Assembly: GCA_964622375.1 (NCBI GenBank)
Contig: CAZUQA010000154.1
Span: 1 to 10,720, forward strand
DNA length: 10,720 bases
DNA from: CAZUQA01 sp964622375
GTDB lineage: Bacteria > Bacillota_I > Bacilli_A > Erysipelotrichales > Erysipelotrichaceae
Direction: 5' to 3'
The number at the start of each line of letters is the position of its first letter. Positions within the stretch are counted from its first letter, which is position 1. The translations under genes were made by a program, and so were the position numbers. The notes under the pieces were generated by a model. It had not been told where the DNA came from and did no database searches. It saw only the letters and a program-made list of their open reading frames with translations. This document shows, one piece after another, positions 1-7,100 of this stretch.

Positions 1-826
1 AAATAAGATTATTATTAAGTGGTTGCAGCTTTATCAAGTACCACAGAGCATTATCGCGGAGAACTCGCAATTGTTCTACCGTTTTCTTCAGGACTGGCGC
101 CAGTGTGAAAAATGCGGAGCTCTAGCAAAATGTCCGTTTGAACCAAAGGGTTATCTAAGAACGCCGCTTTATGATGATGACATCATCACAGAACTGACAG
201 CTTGTCGTTTTAACATCTTACAAGAAACCAGCCACAAAGACTATTTCTACAATTATGATTTACCGGACAGTTGGTTACTCCACGATTTTGATAACCTACA
301 AGGCTTGGATGACATCCGTTTGCGGAAGGTGATTCAGAAAATCGATAAATTGCTCAACAGCGATGATTACCGTGGTATCTATCTTTATGGTGATGTTGGG
401 GTCGGTAAAACCCACCTCTTGTCAGTAATTGCCAATTACTTTGCCAAAGAAAAAAAGACCGTTGGTTTTTACAATGTGAATACTTTGACTAACCGGGTGA
501 AAACTTTGTTTGGTGATAGTGACGGCATGGCGGATTTAATCGCTGATATGATGAACTGTGAGGTCTTGTTTTTAGATGATATCGGTGCTTCTAAAGTCAG
601 TGAGTGGATTAGAGATGATTGGTTATATACCATACTGAATCATCGTTTGGAGCATCAAAAAACCACTTATATCAGCAGTAATTTTGATTATGCGGCTTTA
701 GCGGAATATTTTGGTACCACGGGAAATAATGATGAAACTAAAGTGGTGCGCTTGATGGAACGTATCGAAACTTTGACGCTACCACTACATTTAGAAGGCG
801 ATAATTGGCGCCGAAGGGATTTTTAG
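1..826 (+). CDS. dnaI: Primosomal helicase loader DnaI (5' partial)
   Basis: AAA+ ATPase that loads the replicative helicase onto DNA during primosome assembly in Bacillus-type bacteria. The frame is open to the first base of the window, so the TTG at 23 is not the true start and the N-terminus lies upstream (family about 310 residues; 267 follow the TTG). Counting from that TTG, a Cys-rich N-terminal domain (C28, C31, C37, C61) precedes the ATPase domain. The ATPase domain has a Walker A motif GDVGVGKT (K129), a Walker B motif LFLDDIGA, a sensor-like SSNF and a C-terminal RLMERI segment, all matching DnaI rather than DnaC or IstB. The His that follows GY in the Bacillus subtilis zinc site is Leu here (GYL). 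The stop is 1 nt before the pfkA start, and the pfkA ribosome binding site lies inside the dnaI 3' end, so the two genes are probably translationally coupled. Confidence 0.9.
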   Translation, partial: NKIIIKWLQLYQVPQSIIAENSQLFYRFLQDWRQCEKCGALAKCPFEPKGYLRTPLYDDDIITELTACRFNILQETSHKDYFYNYDLPDSWLLHDFDNLQGLDDIRLRKVIQKIDKLLNSDDYRGIYLYGDVGVGKTHLLSVIANYFAKEKKTVGFYNVNTLTNRVKTLFGDSDGMADLIADMMNCEVLFLDDIGASKVSEWIRDDWLYTILNHRLEHQKTTYISSNFDYAALAEYFGTTGNNDETKVVRLMERIETLTLPLHLEGDNWRRRDF

Positions 827-827
827 T

Positions 828-1787
828 ATGAAGAAAATCGCAGTATTAACCTCCGGCGGCGATTGCCCGGGGATGAATGCAGCTATTCGGGCGGTGGTCC
901 GAGCCGGCTTGGCTAGTGGCCTAGAGGTCTATGGCATCGCCAATGGTTATAAAGGCATGTACGAAAATGACATTCGCTCGATGCAACACAAAGATGTTTC
1001 TGACATCTTGTGTCGCGGGGGTACGATTTTAGGCTCAGCCCGTTTACCGGAATTTAAAGAAGAAAAAGTAATCCAACAAGCAATCGCCAATTTGCAGTCG
1101 TGGGGTATTGAGGCGGTGGTAACTATTGGTGGCGATGGCACCTTCTTGGGGGCTTTGGATCTCAGCCAACGTGGTATTGCCTGTATTGGAATTCCGGGAA
1201 CCATCGATAACGATGTGGTGACAACGGAGTTTTGTATCGGTTTTGATACGGCGCTCAACACCATAATTCAAGCCATTGATAAATTACGTGACACTTCAGC
1301 TTCCCACCAGCGTTGCTCGATTGTCGAAGTAATGGGGAATCTTTGTGGCGATTTAGCTTTGTACGCAGCGATTTCATCAGGAGCCGAAATTGTTATCAGT
1401 AAAGAAACCGGATTTGATGAAATTGAAGTTCTGGACCGCTTGAACTTTTTGAAAGCCAGTAAAGAAAAAAACCATGCGATTGTCATTGTTGCGGAAAAAA
1501 TGATGGATGTTGAACGTTTTGCCGAGAAAGTGTCATTTGCGACGCCGTTTTCCGGGAAAGCGACCATATTGGGTCATGTGCAACGTGGTGGCTCACCGAC
1601 AGCTTTTGATCGGGTTTTGGCGACCCGGATGGGCGACTATGCGGTAGCGCTTTTACTTCAAGGGCAGGCTGGCATGTGCGTCGGCTTGATCAATAACCAG
1701 CTGGTAGCTACCAAAATCGCTGATATGGTCAGTACCCCGAAGTATTCCCGCAAGAGTTTATATGACTTACACGGACGTTTAGTCTGA
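828..1787 (+). CDS. pfkA: ATP-dependent 6-phosphofructokinase
   Basis: Cytoplasmic kinase that phosphorylates fructose 6-phosphate to fructose 1,6-bisphosphate, the committed step of glycolysis. The 319 residues match the bacterial PfkA length exactly. Visible motifs are the nucleotide loop TSGGDCPGMN (8-17), R21/R25 of the effector site, the GGDGT motif (101-105), the catalytic loop PGTIDND with D127, R162 in SHQR, and GHVQRGGSP with H250 and R253. Two usually invariant substrate-side arginines differ: the Arg of the EVMGR motif is Asn (N171), and the Arg eight residues before VQR is Lys (K244). R211 of the effector site also aligns with a Lys. The start is supported by AAGGG at 814-818, 9 nt upstream. 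No AGA codons occur among 15 arginines. ATP rather than pyrophosphate use is inferred from the GGDGT motif, which has Gly where PPi enzymes usually have Asp. Confidence 0.95.
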   Translation: MKKIAVLTSGGDCPGMNAAIRAVVRAGLASGLEVYGIANGYKGMYENDIRSMQHKDVSDILCRGGTILGSARLPEFKEEKVIQQAIANLQSWGIEAVVTIGGDGTFLGALDLSQRGIACIGIPGTIDNDVVTTEFCIGFDTALNTIIQAIDKLRDTSASHQRCSIVEVMGNLCGDLALYAAISSGAEIVISKETGFDEIEVLDRLNFLKASKEKNHAIVIVAEKMMDVERFAEKVSFATPFSGKATILGHVQRGGSPTAFDRVLATRMGDYAVALLLQGQAGMCVGLINNQLVATKIADMVSTPKYSRKSLYDLHGRLV

Positions 1788-1801
1788 AAGAAGGTAGATT
1801 A

Positions 1802-3220
1802 ATGCGCAGAACAAAAATAATTTGTACCATTGGCCCGGCGAGTGAATCCCCGGCAATGTTGAAAAAATTAGCAGCTGCCGGAATGGACATCTGCCGCTTA
1901 AATTTCTCCCATGGTGACTATCAGGAACACGGAAACAAGATAATAAATATCCGTGAAGTAGAAAAGGAATGCGGTTATTGTTTGGCTATCATGTTAGACA
2001 CCAAAGGACCGGAAATTCGTTGTGGAGATTTTGAAACCGGGGTGGCGGAGTTTAAAAAAGGTGATGAAGTTACCATCGTCAAGGAAGAAGTCTTAGGCAA
2101 CAAGGAGCGTTTTCACATTCAATGTCCGGAGTTGTTTGATGATATCGAAATTGATGATTATCTGTTGGTTGACGATGGAAAAGTGCGTCTGACTATCTTA
2201 GCGGTCGACAAAGGAGTGTCCGCTTTGTGTCGGGTAGAAAACAGCGGTCCGATTAAAAACCGGAAAGGCATCAATGTACCTAATGTTAAACTATCCATGC
2301 CCTTTATCTCGGGTAAGGACGACAGTGACATTCGTTTCGGTTGTACGCAAAATGTTGATTATATCGCTGCTAGTTTTGTGCGTCGCGCTCAGGATGTCCT
2401 AGATGTCCGTAAGATTCTGCTAGAAGAAGGCAAAAAATCGATCAAAATTATCGCGAAAATAGAAAACCAGGAAGGTTATGACAATCTGGAAGAAATTCTG
2501 GAGGTCAGCGATAGCATCATGGTAGCCCGTGGTGACTTAGGTGTGGAAATCAGCACAGCCTTAGTACCGCTTTACCAAAAGAAGATTATCGCGAAAGCTA
2601 ACGAGTTTGGTAAACCGGTAATAACCGCTACCCATATGTTAGAGTCGATGATCACTTTCCCCCGACCGACCAGAGCGGAAGCCAGTGATGTTGCCAATGC
2701 GATATTGGATGGCAGTGATGCTATTATGTTGAGTGGTGAATCGGCGACCGGCGAGTATCCGGTAGAGGCGGTACAAACGATGGCGACTATTGCCTTAGCT
2801 TCGGAGGAGATCATCGATTTTCGTGAAGTTCTCAATCATCAAATTATCTCATCGCAGTCAACAATCCAGGATGCTATCGGCATTTCGGTAGCTAATGCCT
2901 GCTTAACCTTGAGCAAAGTAAAAGCCATTGTTGCTTTTACCCAAGGGGGCTCGACGGCCCGGCGAATTTCTAAATTCCGGCCAAAAGTGCCGATTTTGGC
3001 AGTTACTTTTACTCAAGAAACCTATCACAATTTGGCAGTGCATTGGGGAGTAAAAGCTATATTATCGACTGTGCAAAACAACATGCATAATGATGACGAA
3101 TTAGCCAGTAAAGTAGCTTTGGAAAACGGTTGCCAAAGAGGCGACTTAATTATAATTACCGCAGGCTATCCAACAGGAGAAGGCACTGCGAACATGATGA
3201 AAATCATTGAAGTGAAATAG
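1802..3220 (+). CDS. pyk: Pyruvate kinase
   Basis: Converts phosphoenolpyruvate and ADP to pyruvate and ATP, the last glycolytic step, in the cytoplasm. At 472 residues it is the standard three-domain form and lacks the extra C-terminal PEP-utiliser-like domain of Bacillus enzymes. Motifs seen: CRLNFSHG (31-38; R32, N34, S36, H37), LDTKGPEIR (65-73), the catalytic lysine K219 in AKIENQEG with metal ligand E221, MVARGDLG (240-247, D245), ITATHMLESM (T277) and GESATGEYP. The Glu in KGPE (E71) matches the K+-dependent class as known from the rabbit enzyme, so monovalent-cation dependence is predicted. An AGAAGG ribosome binding site at 1789-1794 sits 7 nt before the ATG. The gene lies 14 nt after pfkA with no terminator between them, so the two are co-transcribed, as is common in Firmicutes. 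Confidence 0.96.
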   Translation: MRRTKIICTIGPASESPAMLKKLAAAGMDICRLNFSHGDYQEHGNKIINIREVEKECGYCLAIMLDTKGPEIRCGDFETGVAEFKKGDEVTIVKEEVLGNKERFHIQCPELFDDIEIDDYLLVDDGKVRLTILAVDKGVSALCRVENSGPIKNRKGINVPNVKLSMPFISGKDDSDIRFGCTQNVDYIAASFVRRAQDVLDVRKILLEEGKKSIKIIAKIENQEGYDNLEEILEVSDSIMVARGDLGVEISTALVPLYQKKIIAKANEFGKPVITATHMLESMITFPRPTRAEASDVANAILDGSDAIMLSGESATGEYPVEAVQTMATIALASEEIIDFREVLNHQIISSQSTIQDAIGISVANACLTLSKVKAIVAFTQGGSTARRISKFRPKVPILAVTFTQETYHNLAVHWGVKAILSTVQNNMHNDDELASKVALENGCQRGDLIIITAGYPTGEGTANMMKIIEVK

Positions 3221-3231
3221 GAGGAGAAACA

Positions 3232-4137
3232 GTGAAGTACTATTTAGGAATTGATGTCGGTGGCAGTAACACCCGGGTGGCTAAAGTCGACGAAAACGGG
3301 GTGATTGTGGAAGTCGTTAAGCGGGCGATTGACGGTATGTCAGGGCGCGATAATGTCTTACCCCAAATTTTTGATTTAATCAGAGAAATTACGGATTATC
3401 AGGGAGTTGCCGGTATTGGTGCCGGAGTACCAGGACCGGTTGAGACGGTAGAGGGTGTTATGACAATGTCTACCAATCTTGAAGGATTTAAAGGTTTTCC
3501 CTTAAAAGCAACTTTTGAGAAGGAGTTTGGTATTCCGACTTTTGTCGATAATGATGCCAATGTCGCCGGTTTAGCTGAAGCTTTGTTAGGTGCCGGCAAA
3601 GGAAAGAGTGTTATTTACTATACGACCATATCTACCGGAATCGGCGGCGCGATGATCGTCAATGGTCGGGTTATGTCCGGCAGTATGGGTTGGGCTGGTG
3701 AAATCGGTAATATTATAGTTGACAGAACGCGGCCGAATCGCGGTTTAGGTTTAAACAGCGGAGCTATGGAAGCCGAAGCCGGAGGTCGAGCATTAACTAT
3801 CAGAGCTAAAGAGATTTTTGGCGCCGATAAGATCAACCATGCCGGTGATTTCTTTGATTTAGCTCGGGCCGGTAATCCGACAGCGGTAGAAATGCTAGAA
3901 ACAATTACCGAAGACTGGGCTATCGGTTTCTCGGCAATTTGTCATATTGTCAATCCGGCAGCTTTAGTAGTTGGTGGTGGTTTATTGAAATCCGGTGATG
4001 TTTGGTATGATAAGTTTGTTACCAAACTCTATGAAAGAATTCACAAAGGTATGCATGATATGGTTGTTGTTAAGGCCGAACTGGAAGAACCGGGTTTGGT
4101 GGGCGCTGCTATGTTGCCGGTTTCTTTCGGAATATAG
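3232..4137 (+). CDS. glcK: ROK-family sugar kinase, probable glucokinase (zinc site lost)
   Basis: Probable ATP-dependent glucokinase feeding glucose 6-phosphate to the pathway of its neighbours. The GTG start has GGAGGAG overlapping the pyk stop (3220-3226), 5 nt upstream. The 301 residues carry the ROK features: the phosphate loop GIDVGGSNTR (6-15), GAGVPGPVE, VDNDAN with catalytic D108, STGIGGA, and WAGEIGN where the sugar-binding ExGH motif normally lies. Odd points: the ExGH histidine is Asn (N160), and the CxCGxxGCxE zinc motif is replaced by GLGLNSGAMEAE (171-182) with no cysteine, so the structural zinc of typical ROK kinases should be absent. The Glu of that motif (E180) remains. The substrate is inferred from operon context; fructokinase, N-acetylmannosamine kinase or another sugar kinase remain possible. 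Confidence 0.85.
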   Translation: MKYYLGIDVGGSNTRVAKVDENGVIVEVVKRAIDGMSGRDNVLPQIFDLIREITDYQGVAGIGAGVPGPVETVEGVMTMSTNLEGFKGFPLKATFEKEFGIPTFVDNDANVAGLAEALLGAGKGKSVIYYTTISTGIGGAMIVNGRVMSGSMGWAGEIGNIIVDRTRPNRGLGLNSGAMEAEAGGRALTIRAKEIFGADKINHAGDFFDLARAGNPTAVEMLETITEDWAIGFSAICHIVNPAALVVGGGLLKSGDVWYDKFVTKLYERIHKGMHDMVVVKAELEEPGLVGAAMLPVSFGI

Positions 4138-4140
4138 TCA

Positions 4141-5376
4141 ATGATGGACGAAAAACTACTTACAAAATATGCCGAGTTAGCAGTAAAAATTGGTGTTAAT
4201 ATTCAAAAAGGACAGACTCTGCGCATCGCCTGCCCCTTGGAAGCTGCAGCTTTTGGTCGACTTTGTCAAAAAGCAGCGTACCAAGCCGGAGCACGCAAGG
4301 TAATAATGGACTATCGTGATGAGCTGGCTCGAAAAACCGAGCTGGAATTGGCTGAACAGGAAGTTCTTTGTGAGTTTCCGCAATACAAAGAAGCCGAGAT
4401 GCACTACATGATTGAGGAAAATGTGGCGCTGCTCAGTATTTACGCCGAAACCCCGGGTTTACTGAAAGACATCGACCCTGAGAAAATGCAGGCAGTTGCT
4501 ATTGCCAACTCACAGAACCTAAAGCCGCTACAAGAACACACCATGGCCAGCAAAGTACAATGGTGCCTACTTTCATATCCGACGGCAGCCTGGGCGAAGA
4601 AAGTTTTCCCGCAACTTGATGATGAAGCCGCTGTCAAAGAGTTATTGGTCAATATATTAAAGACCGTCAGAGTAGATGAAGATAGTGATCCGCAAGAAAA
4701 TTGGAAAATGCATAATGCCAACTTAAGACGGCGCAATGAAATACTGAATAATTACAGCTTTGAGTATTTGACCTTCAAAAGCAGCAACGGCACCGATTTA
4801 AAAGTCTATTTGGCAGAAAACCATCGCTGGGCCGGGGGCAGTGAAGTGACGACACAAGGTTTGACTTTCAATCCCAACCTACCGAGTGAAGAGTGCTTTA
4901 CTATGCCTTACAAGACGAAAGTTTACGGCAAAGTGGTCGCCAGCAAGCCCTTGAACTATCAAGGTAAATTAATCGAAGATTTTTACCTGGTGTTTGAAGA
5001 CGGGAAAGTTAAGGAATTTGATGCAAAAAAAGAGAAGGAAGCGCTGAGCAACTTAATTAATTTTGATGAAGGCTCCTCCTATTTAGGCGAAGTGGCTTTA
5101 ATTTCTTTTGACTCTCCGATTTCCAATACCGGAATTTTGTTTTATAACACCTTGTTTGATGAGAATGCCAGTTGTCACTTGGCTTTAGGAAGCGCCTATC
5201 CGATGAATATTCGCGGTTTTGAAAACCTGAGTGAAGAAGAAATGATTGAGTTAGGTTATAACAAATCTTTGGAACATGAAGATTTCATGTTTGGCACCGC
5301 TGATTTAAAAATAACAGGTTATACCAAAGATGCTGAAGCAGTGGTGATATTCCAAGACGGGAATTTTGTTTTCTAA
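4141..5376 (+). CDS. M29-family metallo-aminopeptidase (AmpS/PepS type)
   Basis: Two-metal cytoplasmic exopeptidase that removes N-terminal residues from peptides. The 411 residues match the family length (about 410). Ligands known from AmpS-type enzymes can be placed: E251 in PSEECFTMP, E317 in YLGEVAL, H346 in ASCHLALG, Y353, and the H379/D381 pair in LEHEDFMFG. The N-terminal domain, starting with YAELAVKIGVNIQKGQ, is also typical of the family. The start is only 3 nt after the preceding stop and has at best a weak ribosome binding site, so translation probably depends on coupling to the upstream gene; Met1 or Met2 could initiate. It is the last gene of the glycolytic run, followed by about 110 nt of regulatory sequence. 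Nothing in it explains why a peptidase is tied to this operon beyond general growth-linked turnover. Confidence 0.92.
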   Translation: MMDEKLLTKYAELAVKIGVNIQKGQTLRIACPLEAAAFGRLCQKAAYQAGARKVIMDYRDELARKTELELAEQEVLCEFPQYKEAEMHYMIEENVALLSIYAETPGLLKDIDPEKMQAVAIANSQNLKPLQEHTMASKVQWCLLSYPTAAWAKKVFPQLDDEAAVKELLVNILKTVRVDEDSDPQENWKMHNANLRRRNEILNNYSFEYLTFKSSNGTDLKVYLAENHRWAGGSEVTTQGLTFNPNLPSEECFTMPYKTKVYGKVVASKPLNYQGKLIEDFYLVFEDGKVKEFDAKKEKEALSNLINFDEGSSYLGEVALISFDSPISNTGILFYNTLFDENASCHLALGSAYPMNIRGFENLSEEEMIELGYNKSLEHEDFMFGTADLKITGYTKDAEAVVIFQDGNFVF

Positions 5377-5420
5377 CAAGAGAAAAGCGTAACGTCAATA
5401 GGGAATAGTCAACATTAGGG

Positions 5421-5442
5421 GTAACAAAGTCGTTTTTGTTAC
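5421..5442. promoter_or_regulatory. Perfect inverted repeat over the rubrerythrin promoter (putative operator)
   Basis: GTAACAAA (5421-5428) and TTTGTTAC (5435-5442) form a perfect 8-bp dyad with a 6-nt spacer. It overlaps the proposed -35 region of the rubrerythrin gene and has no T tract after it, so it fits an operator better than a terminator for the aminopeptidase gene. It does not match the PerR consensus (TTATAAT-N-ATTATAA) or the outward TTGTGAA arms of Rex sites. The regulator is unknown. Confidence 0.5.
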
Positions 5443-5468
5443 TAAAATACTTAAGAAATGTTTATAAT
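5439..5468 (+). promoter_or_regulatory. Candidate sigma-A promoter of rubrerythrin
   Basis: The -10 box TATAAT (5463-5468) is a perfect consensus. The -35 is weak: TTACTA (5439-5444) with an 18-nt spacer is the best placed candidate and overlaps the right arm of the inverted repeat. Initiation near 5475 would give a leader of about 15 nt ending in the GAAGGAG ribosome binding site (5476-5482). A weak -35 under a dyad suits regulated transcription. Confidence 0.55.
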
Positions 5469-5489
5469 AAAGAAAGAAGGAGAAAATTT

Positions 5490-6029
5490 ATGTCAAAATA
5501 CAGTGGAACAAAAACAGAAAAGAATTTAGAAGAAGCTTTTGCCGGTGAATCGATGGCAAGAAATAAGTATACTTATTTTGCCGGCGCCGCAAAAAAAGAG
5601 GGTTATGAACAAATAGCCGCAATATTCTTGGAAACAGCAGATAATGAAAAAGAACATGCCAAACTGTGGTTCAAGTTATTACATGATGGTGTAGGAGATA
5701 CCGTAGCTAACCTGACAGCAGCTGCTACCGGAGAAAACTTCGAGTGGACAACGATGTACAAGCGCATGGCAGAAGAAGCCGATAGTGAAGGCTTTGCGGA
5801 TGTCGCTGCCTTAATGCGTGGAGTTGCCGCCGTGGAAAAAAATCATGAAGAACGTTACTTGACTTTAGCAGCCAGGGTTAAGGATGCCTTAGTATTTACC
5901 AGAGACTACGAGGCTACCTGGCATTGTCGCAATTGCGGGCACATCCATTTTGGGAAAACGGCACCGGAGATTTGTCCGGTTTGTCAACACGCTAAAGCTT
6001 TCTTTGAAGTTAATGCTGAAAATTTCTAA
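5490..6029 (+). CDS. rbr: Rubrerythrin
   Basis: Diiron peroxidase that reduces hydrogen peroxide in the cytoplasm of anaerobes, taking electrons through its own rubredoxin-like site. The ATG at 5490 is chosen over upstream in-frame starts because GAAGGAG (5476-5482) lies 7 nt before it and the product, MSKYSGTKTEKNLEEAFAGE, starts as the family does. The 179 residues comprise a ferritin-like four-helix domain with ligands E20, E53-x-x-H56, E82-x-x-E85 and E116-x-x-H119, then a C-terminal rubredoxin-like domain with CRNC (C146, C149) and CPVC (C162, C165). The central loop is shorter than in Desulfovibrio rubrerythrin. It has its own promoter and terminator, so it is a single-gene unit, probably induced by peroxide or air. 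It marks the host as at least partly anaerobic. Confidence 0.96.
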   Translation: MSKYSGTKTEKNLEEAFAGESMARNKYTYFAGAAKKEGYEQIAAIFLETADNEKEHAKLWFKLLHDGVGDTVANLTAAATGENFEWTTMYKRMAEEADSEGFADVAALMRGVAAVEKNHEERYLTLAARVKDALVFTRDYEATWHCRNCGHIHFGKTAPEICPVCQHAKAFFEVNAENF

Positions 6030-6054
6030 GAATAATTGTTAACATCGAGAAAAT

Positions 6055-6092
6055 GAAAAAGGCCACAGGGCCTTTTTCAGACTGTTGACAAA
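6055..6092 (+). repeat. Dispersed hairpin element, copy 1
   Basis: GAAAAAGGCC-hairpin, then 5 nt, then TGTTGACAAA. Read on the opposite strand, copy 2 (7846-7883) has the same hairpin stem, the same 5-nt spacing and the identical TGTTGACAAA; 30 of 38 positions match. The two copies are therefore inverted with respect to each other, each lying 3' of a gene in that gene's own sense (rubrerythrin and the 401-residue lipoprotein). Confidence 0.55.
6056..6077 (+). terminator. Rho-independent terminator of rubrerythrin
   Basis: AAAAAGGCC (6056-6064), loop ACAG, then GGCCTTTTT (6069-6077): a perfect 9-bp stem with five Ts, 26 nt after the rubrerythrin stop. A near-identical hairpin occurs at 7861-7882. 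Confidence 0.85.
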
Positions 6093-6129
6093 CCCCTGTT
6101 ACTAAAAAGAAAATAGGGGTTTTGTTTTT
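6088..6129 (+). terminator. Second, tandem terminator-like hairpin
   Basis: ACAAACCCCT (6088-6097) pairs with AGGGGTTTTGT (6115-6125) with one bulged T and a 17-nt loop, and runs into TTTTT (6125-6129). It probably backs up the terminator just before it and insulates the region downstream. Confidence 0.6.
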
Positions 6130-6130
6130 G

Positions 6131-6520
6131 AAAAAACATGGATTGTAAGAAACGGTGGAATTTTCCCCAAAAACAAAAAGAAGCGTTTAATCCATTACTG
6201 GATTCCGTTGACTGTTTACACAAAATTATTGACACTATGGCAAATTTTCACAGTGATTTCATACAATATACACAATATGTTCATAGATTAGATTTAAAAT
6301 AGTAATTAGTGAACTTTATTATGAACTATAAAAATAGAAAGGAGCGTTAAAAATTAGGAGCTTAAGGCTATTTGCTATGCCTAGTACTGAGTATAGGTTA
6401 GTAACAACAGGCTCCAAAAATATTATAATCAAGGCAATTTCGAAGCTTGGAAGAAAGGAAAAAGCGTATTCAAAAAGATCTGTCAAGAGCTATTTTGAAT
6501 CTATTTGGAGAATGAGAATA
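6131..6520. other. AT-rich intergenic stretch without a convincing gene
   Basis: About 390 nt upstream of the secreted protease. A 54-codon frame (6138-6302) has no ribosome binding site and no recognisable product. A strong site AAAGGAG (6338-6344) is followed by no ATG, GTG or TTG at proper distance. A 9-codon frame, MNYKNRKER (6321-6350), spans it. Imperfect direct repeats occur: TGAACT at 6310 and 6322, and AGGAGC at 6340 and 6356. The stretch around 6214-6238 loosely recalls insertion-sequence ends, but I cannot support a named element. The likely contents are a promoter, a leader and possible decayed sequence. Confidence 0.5.
6401..6429 (+). promoter_or_regulatory. Candidate promoter of the secreted protease gene
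   Basis: GTAACA (6401-6406, 4 of 6 to the -35 consensus), a 17-nt spacer and a perfect TATAAT (6424-6429). Transcription from about 6436 would give a leader of about 85 nt before the ATG at 6521 and would exclude the upstream in-frame ATG at 6377. Confidence 0.4.
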
Positions 6521-7090
6521 ATGAAAAAAAGAATCATTGTATTATTAGTGATAGCCATTTCGTTCATTGGCACACTTTCAATAACGTTTGCTGCCCCAGC
6601 TGATTACTCAGTGAGCTTAGTGTCACCAACAACCAAACAAGCTGACACTCTGTTGTGTTGGGCTGCAACAATTGTTGAAACTGTAAGAAAGTACAAAGGA
6701 ACATCAGGTGCGCCTACTCAGGCGGATGTAGTAAAGAAAGCATATAATGGTATGTACGGGAATTTCCCTGCGTTGAGCAGCACATCTATTAAGAATACTC
6801 TAGATGCTTTTGGTGTAACCACAATTACTGGAATTAATGTACATGCATTTTCTTCAGTTCAATCAGAGCTATATACATTGAGTAAAATATATAATGTTGG
6901 TTTGAGATATAAGAACGGAACTGGAGGCCATAGAGTATTGCTTGTTGGGTATAAAACTTCTACGGGAACACAACAACTTGTATATTGGGATCCCTGGGAC
7001 AATAAGTATTATACAATGGGTTATGATGAGTTTAAGGATAATTCTAGTTGGTATGTAGATAATATACTCTATAGACCAACCAAAAAATAA
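6521..7090 (+). CDS. Secreted papain-like cysteine protease (C39_2/C70 type)
   Basis: Predicted exported cysteine protease of the papain-like C39_2/AvrRpt2 (C70) type. The ATG at 6521 is preferred to the in-frame ATG at 6377: GGAG (6507-6510) lies 10 nt upstream and the product opens directly with a signal peptide, MKKRIIVLLVIAISFIG..., likely cut after Ala24 (TFA). Of 189 residues, the mature part carries Q40 (oxyanion hole) and C46 in QADTLLCWAAT, H137 in GGHRVLLVGY and D157 in YWDPWDN, a complete catalytic set in the right order. C-to-H spacing is 91 residues and H-to-D is 20. Only about 21 residues separate signal cleavage from the catalytic Cys, so there is no room for a papain-like propeptide and no anchor is visible. 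All five arginines are AGA, unlike the operon genes. A lipoprotein gene follows after 10 nt. The substrate is unknown; a housekeeping, bacteriolytic or host-directed role cannot be told apart. Confidence 0.8.
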   Translation: MKKRIIVLLVIAISFIGTLSITFAAPADYSVSLVSPTTKQADTLLCWAATIVETVRKYKGTSGAPTQADVVKKAYNGMYGNFPALSSTSIKNTLDAFGVTTITGINVHAFSSVQSELYTLSKIYNVGLRYKNGTGGHRVLLVGYKTSTGTQQLVYWDPWDNKYYTMGYDEFKDNSSWYVDNILYRPTKK

Positions 7091-7100
7091 GGAGAACATT

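Noticed and set aside
2630..2645. ATHML instead of the common ATQML in pyruvate kinase as an active-site anomaly
   Set aside because: This position varies (Gln, Asn, Glu, His) among functional bacterial pyruvate kinases.
5436..5489. In-frame extension of rubrerythrin upstream of 5490
   Set aside because: It overlaps the promoter -10 box; the ATG at 5490 has a strong ribosome binding site and matches the family N-terminus.
6214..6238. Sequence around TTTACACAAAATTATTGACA as an IS256-type terminal repeat
   Set aside because: The resemblance is from memory only. No matching inverted partner, transposase or target duplication is visible in the window.
6138..6302. 54-codon open frame starting MDCKKRWNFPQKQKE
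   Set aside because: There is no ribosome binding site, no recognisable motif and ordinary length for a chance frame in AT-rich DNA; not called as a gene.
6377..6520. In-frame N-terminal extension of the protease from the ATG at 6377
   Set aside because: It would place 48 basic residues before a normal signal peptide and lacks a ribosome binding site at proper distance; the ATG at 6521 fits better.
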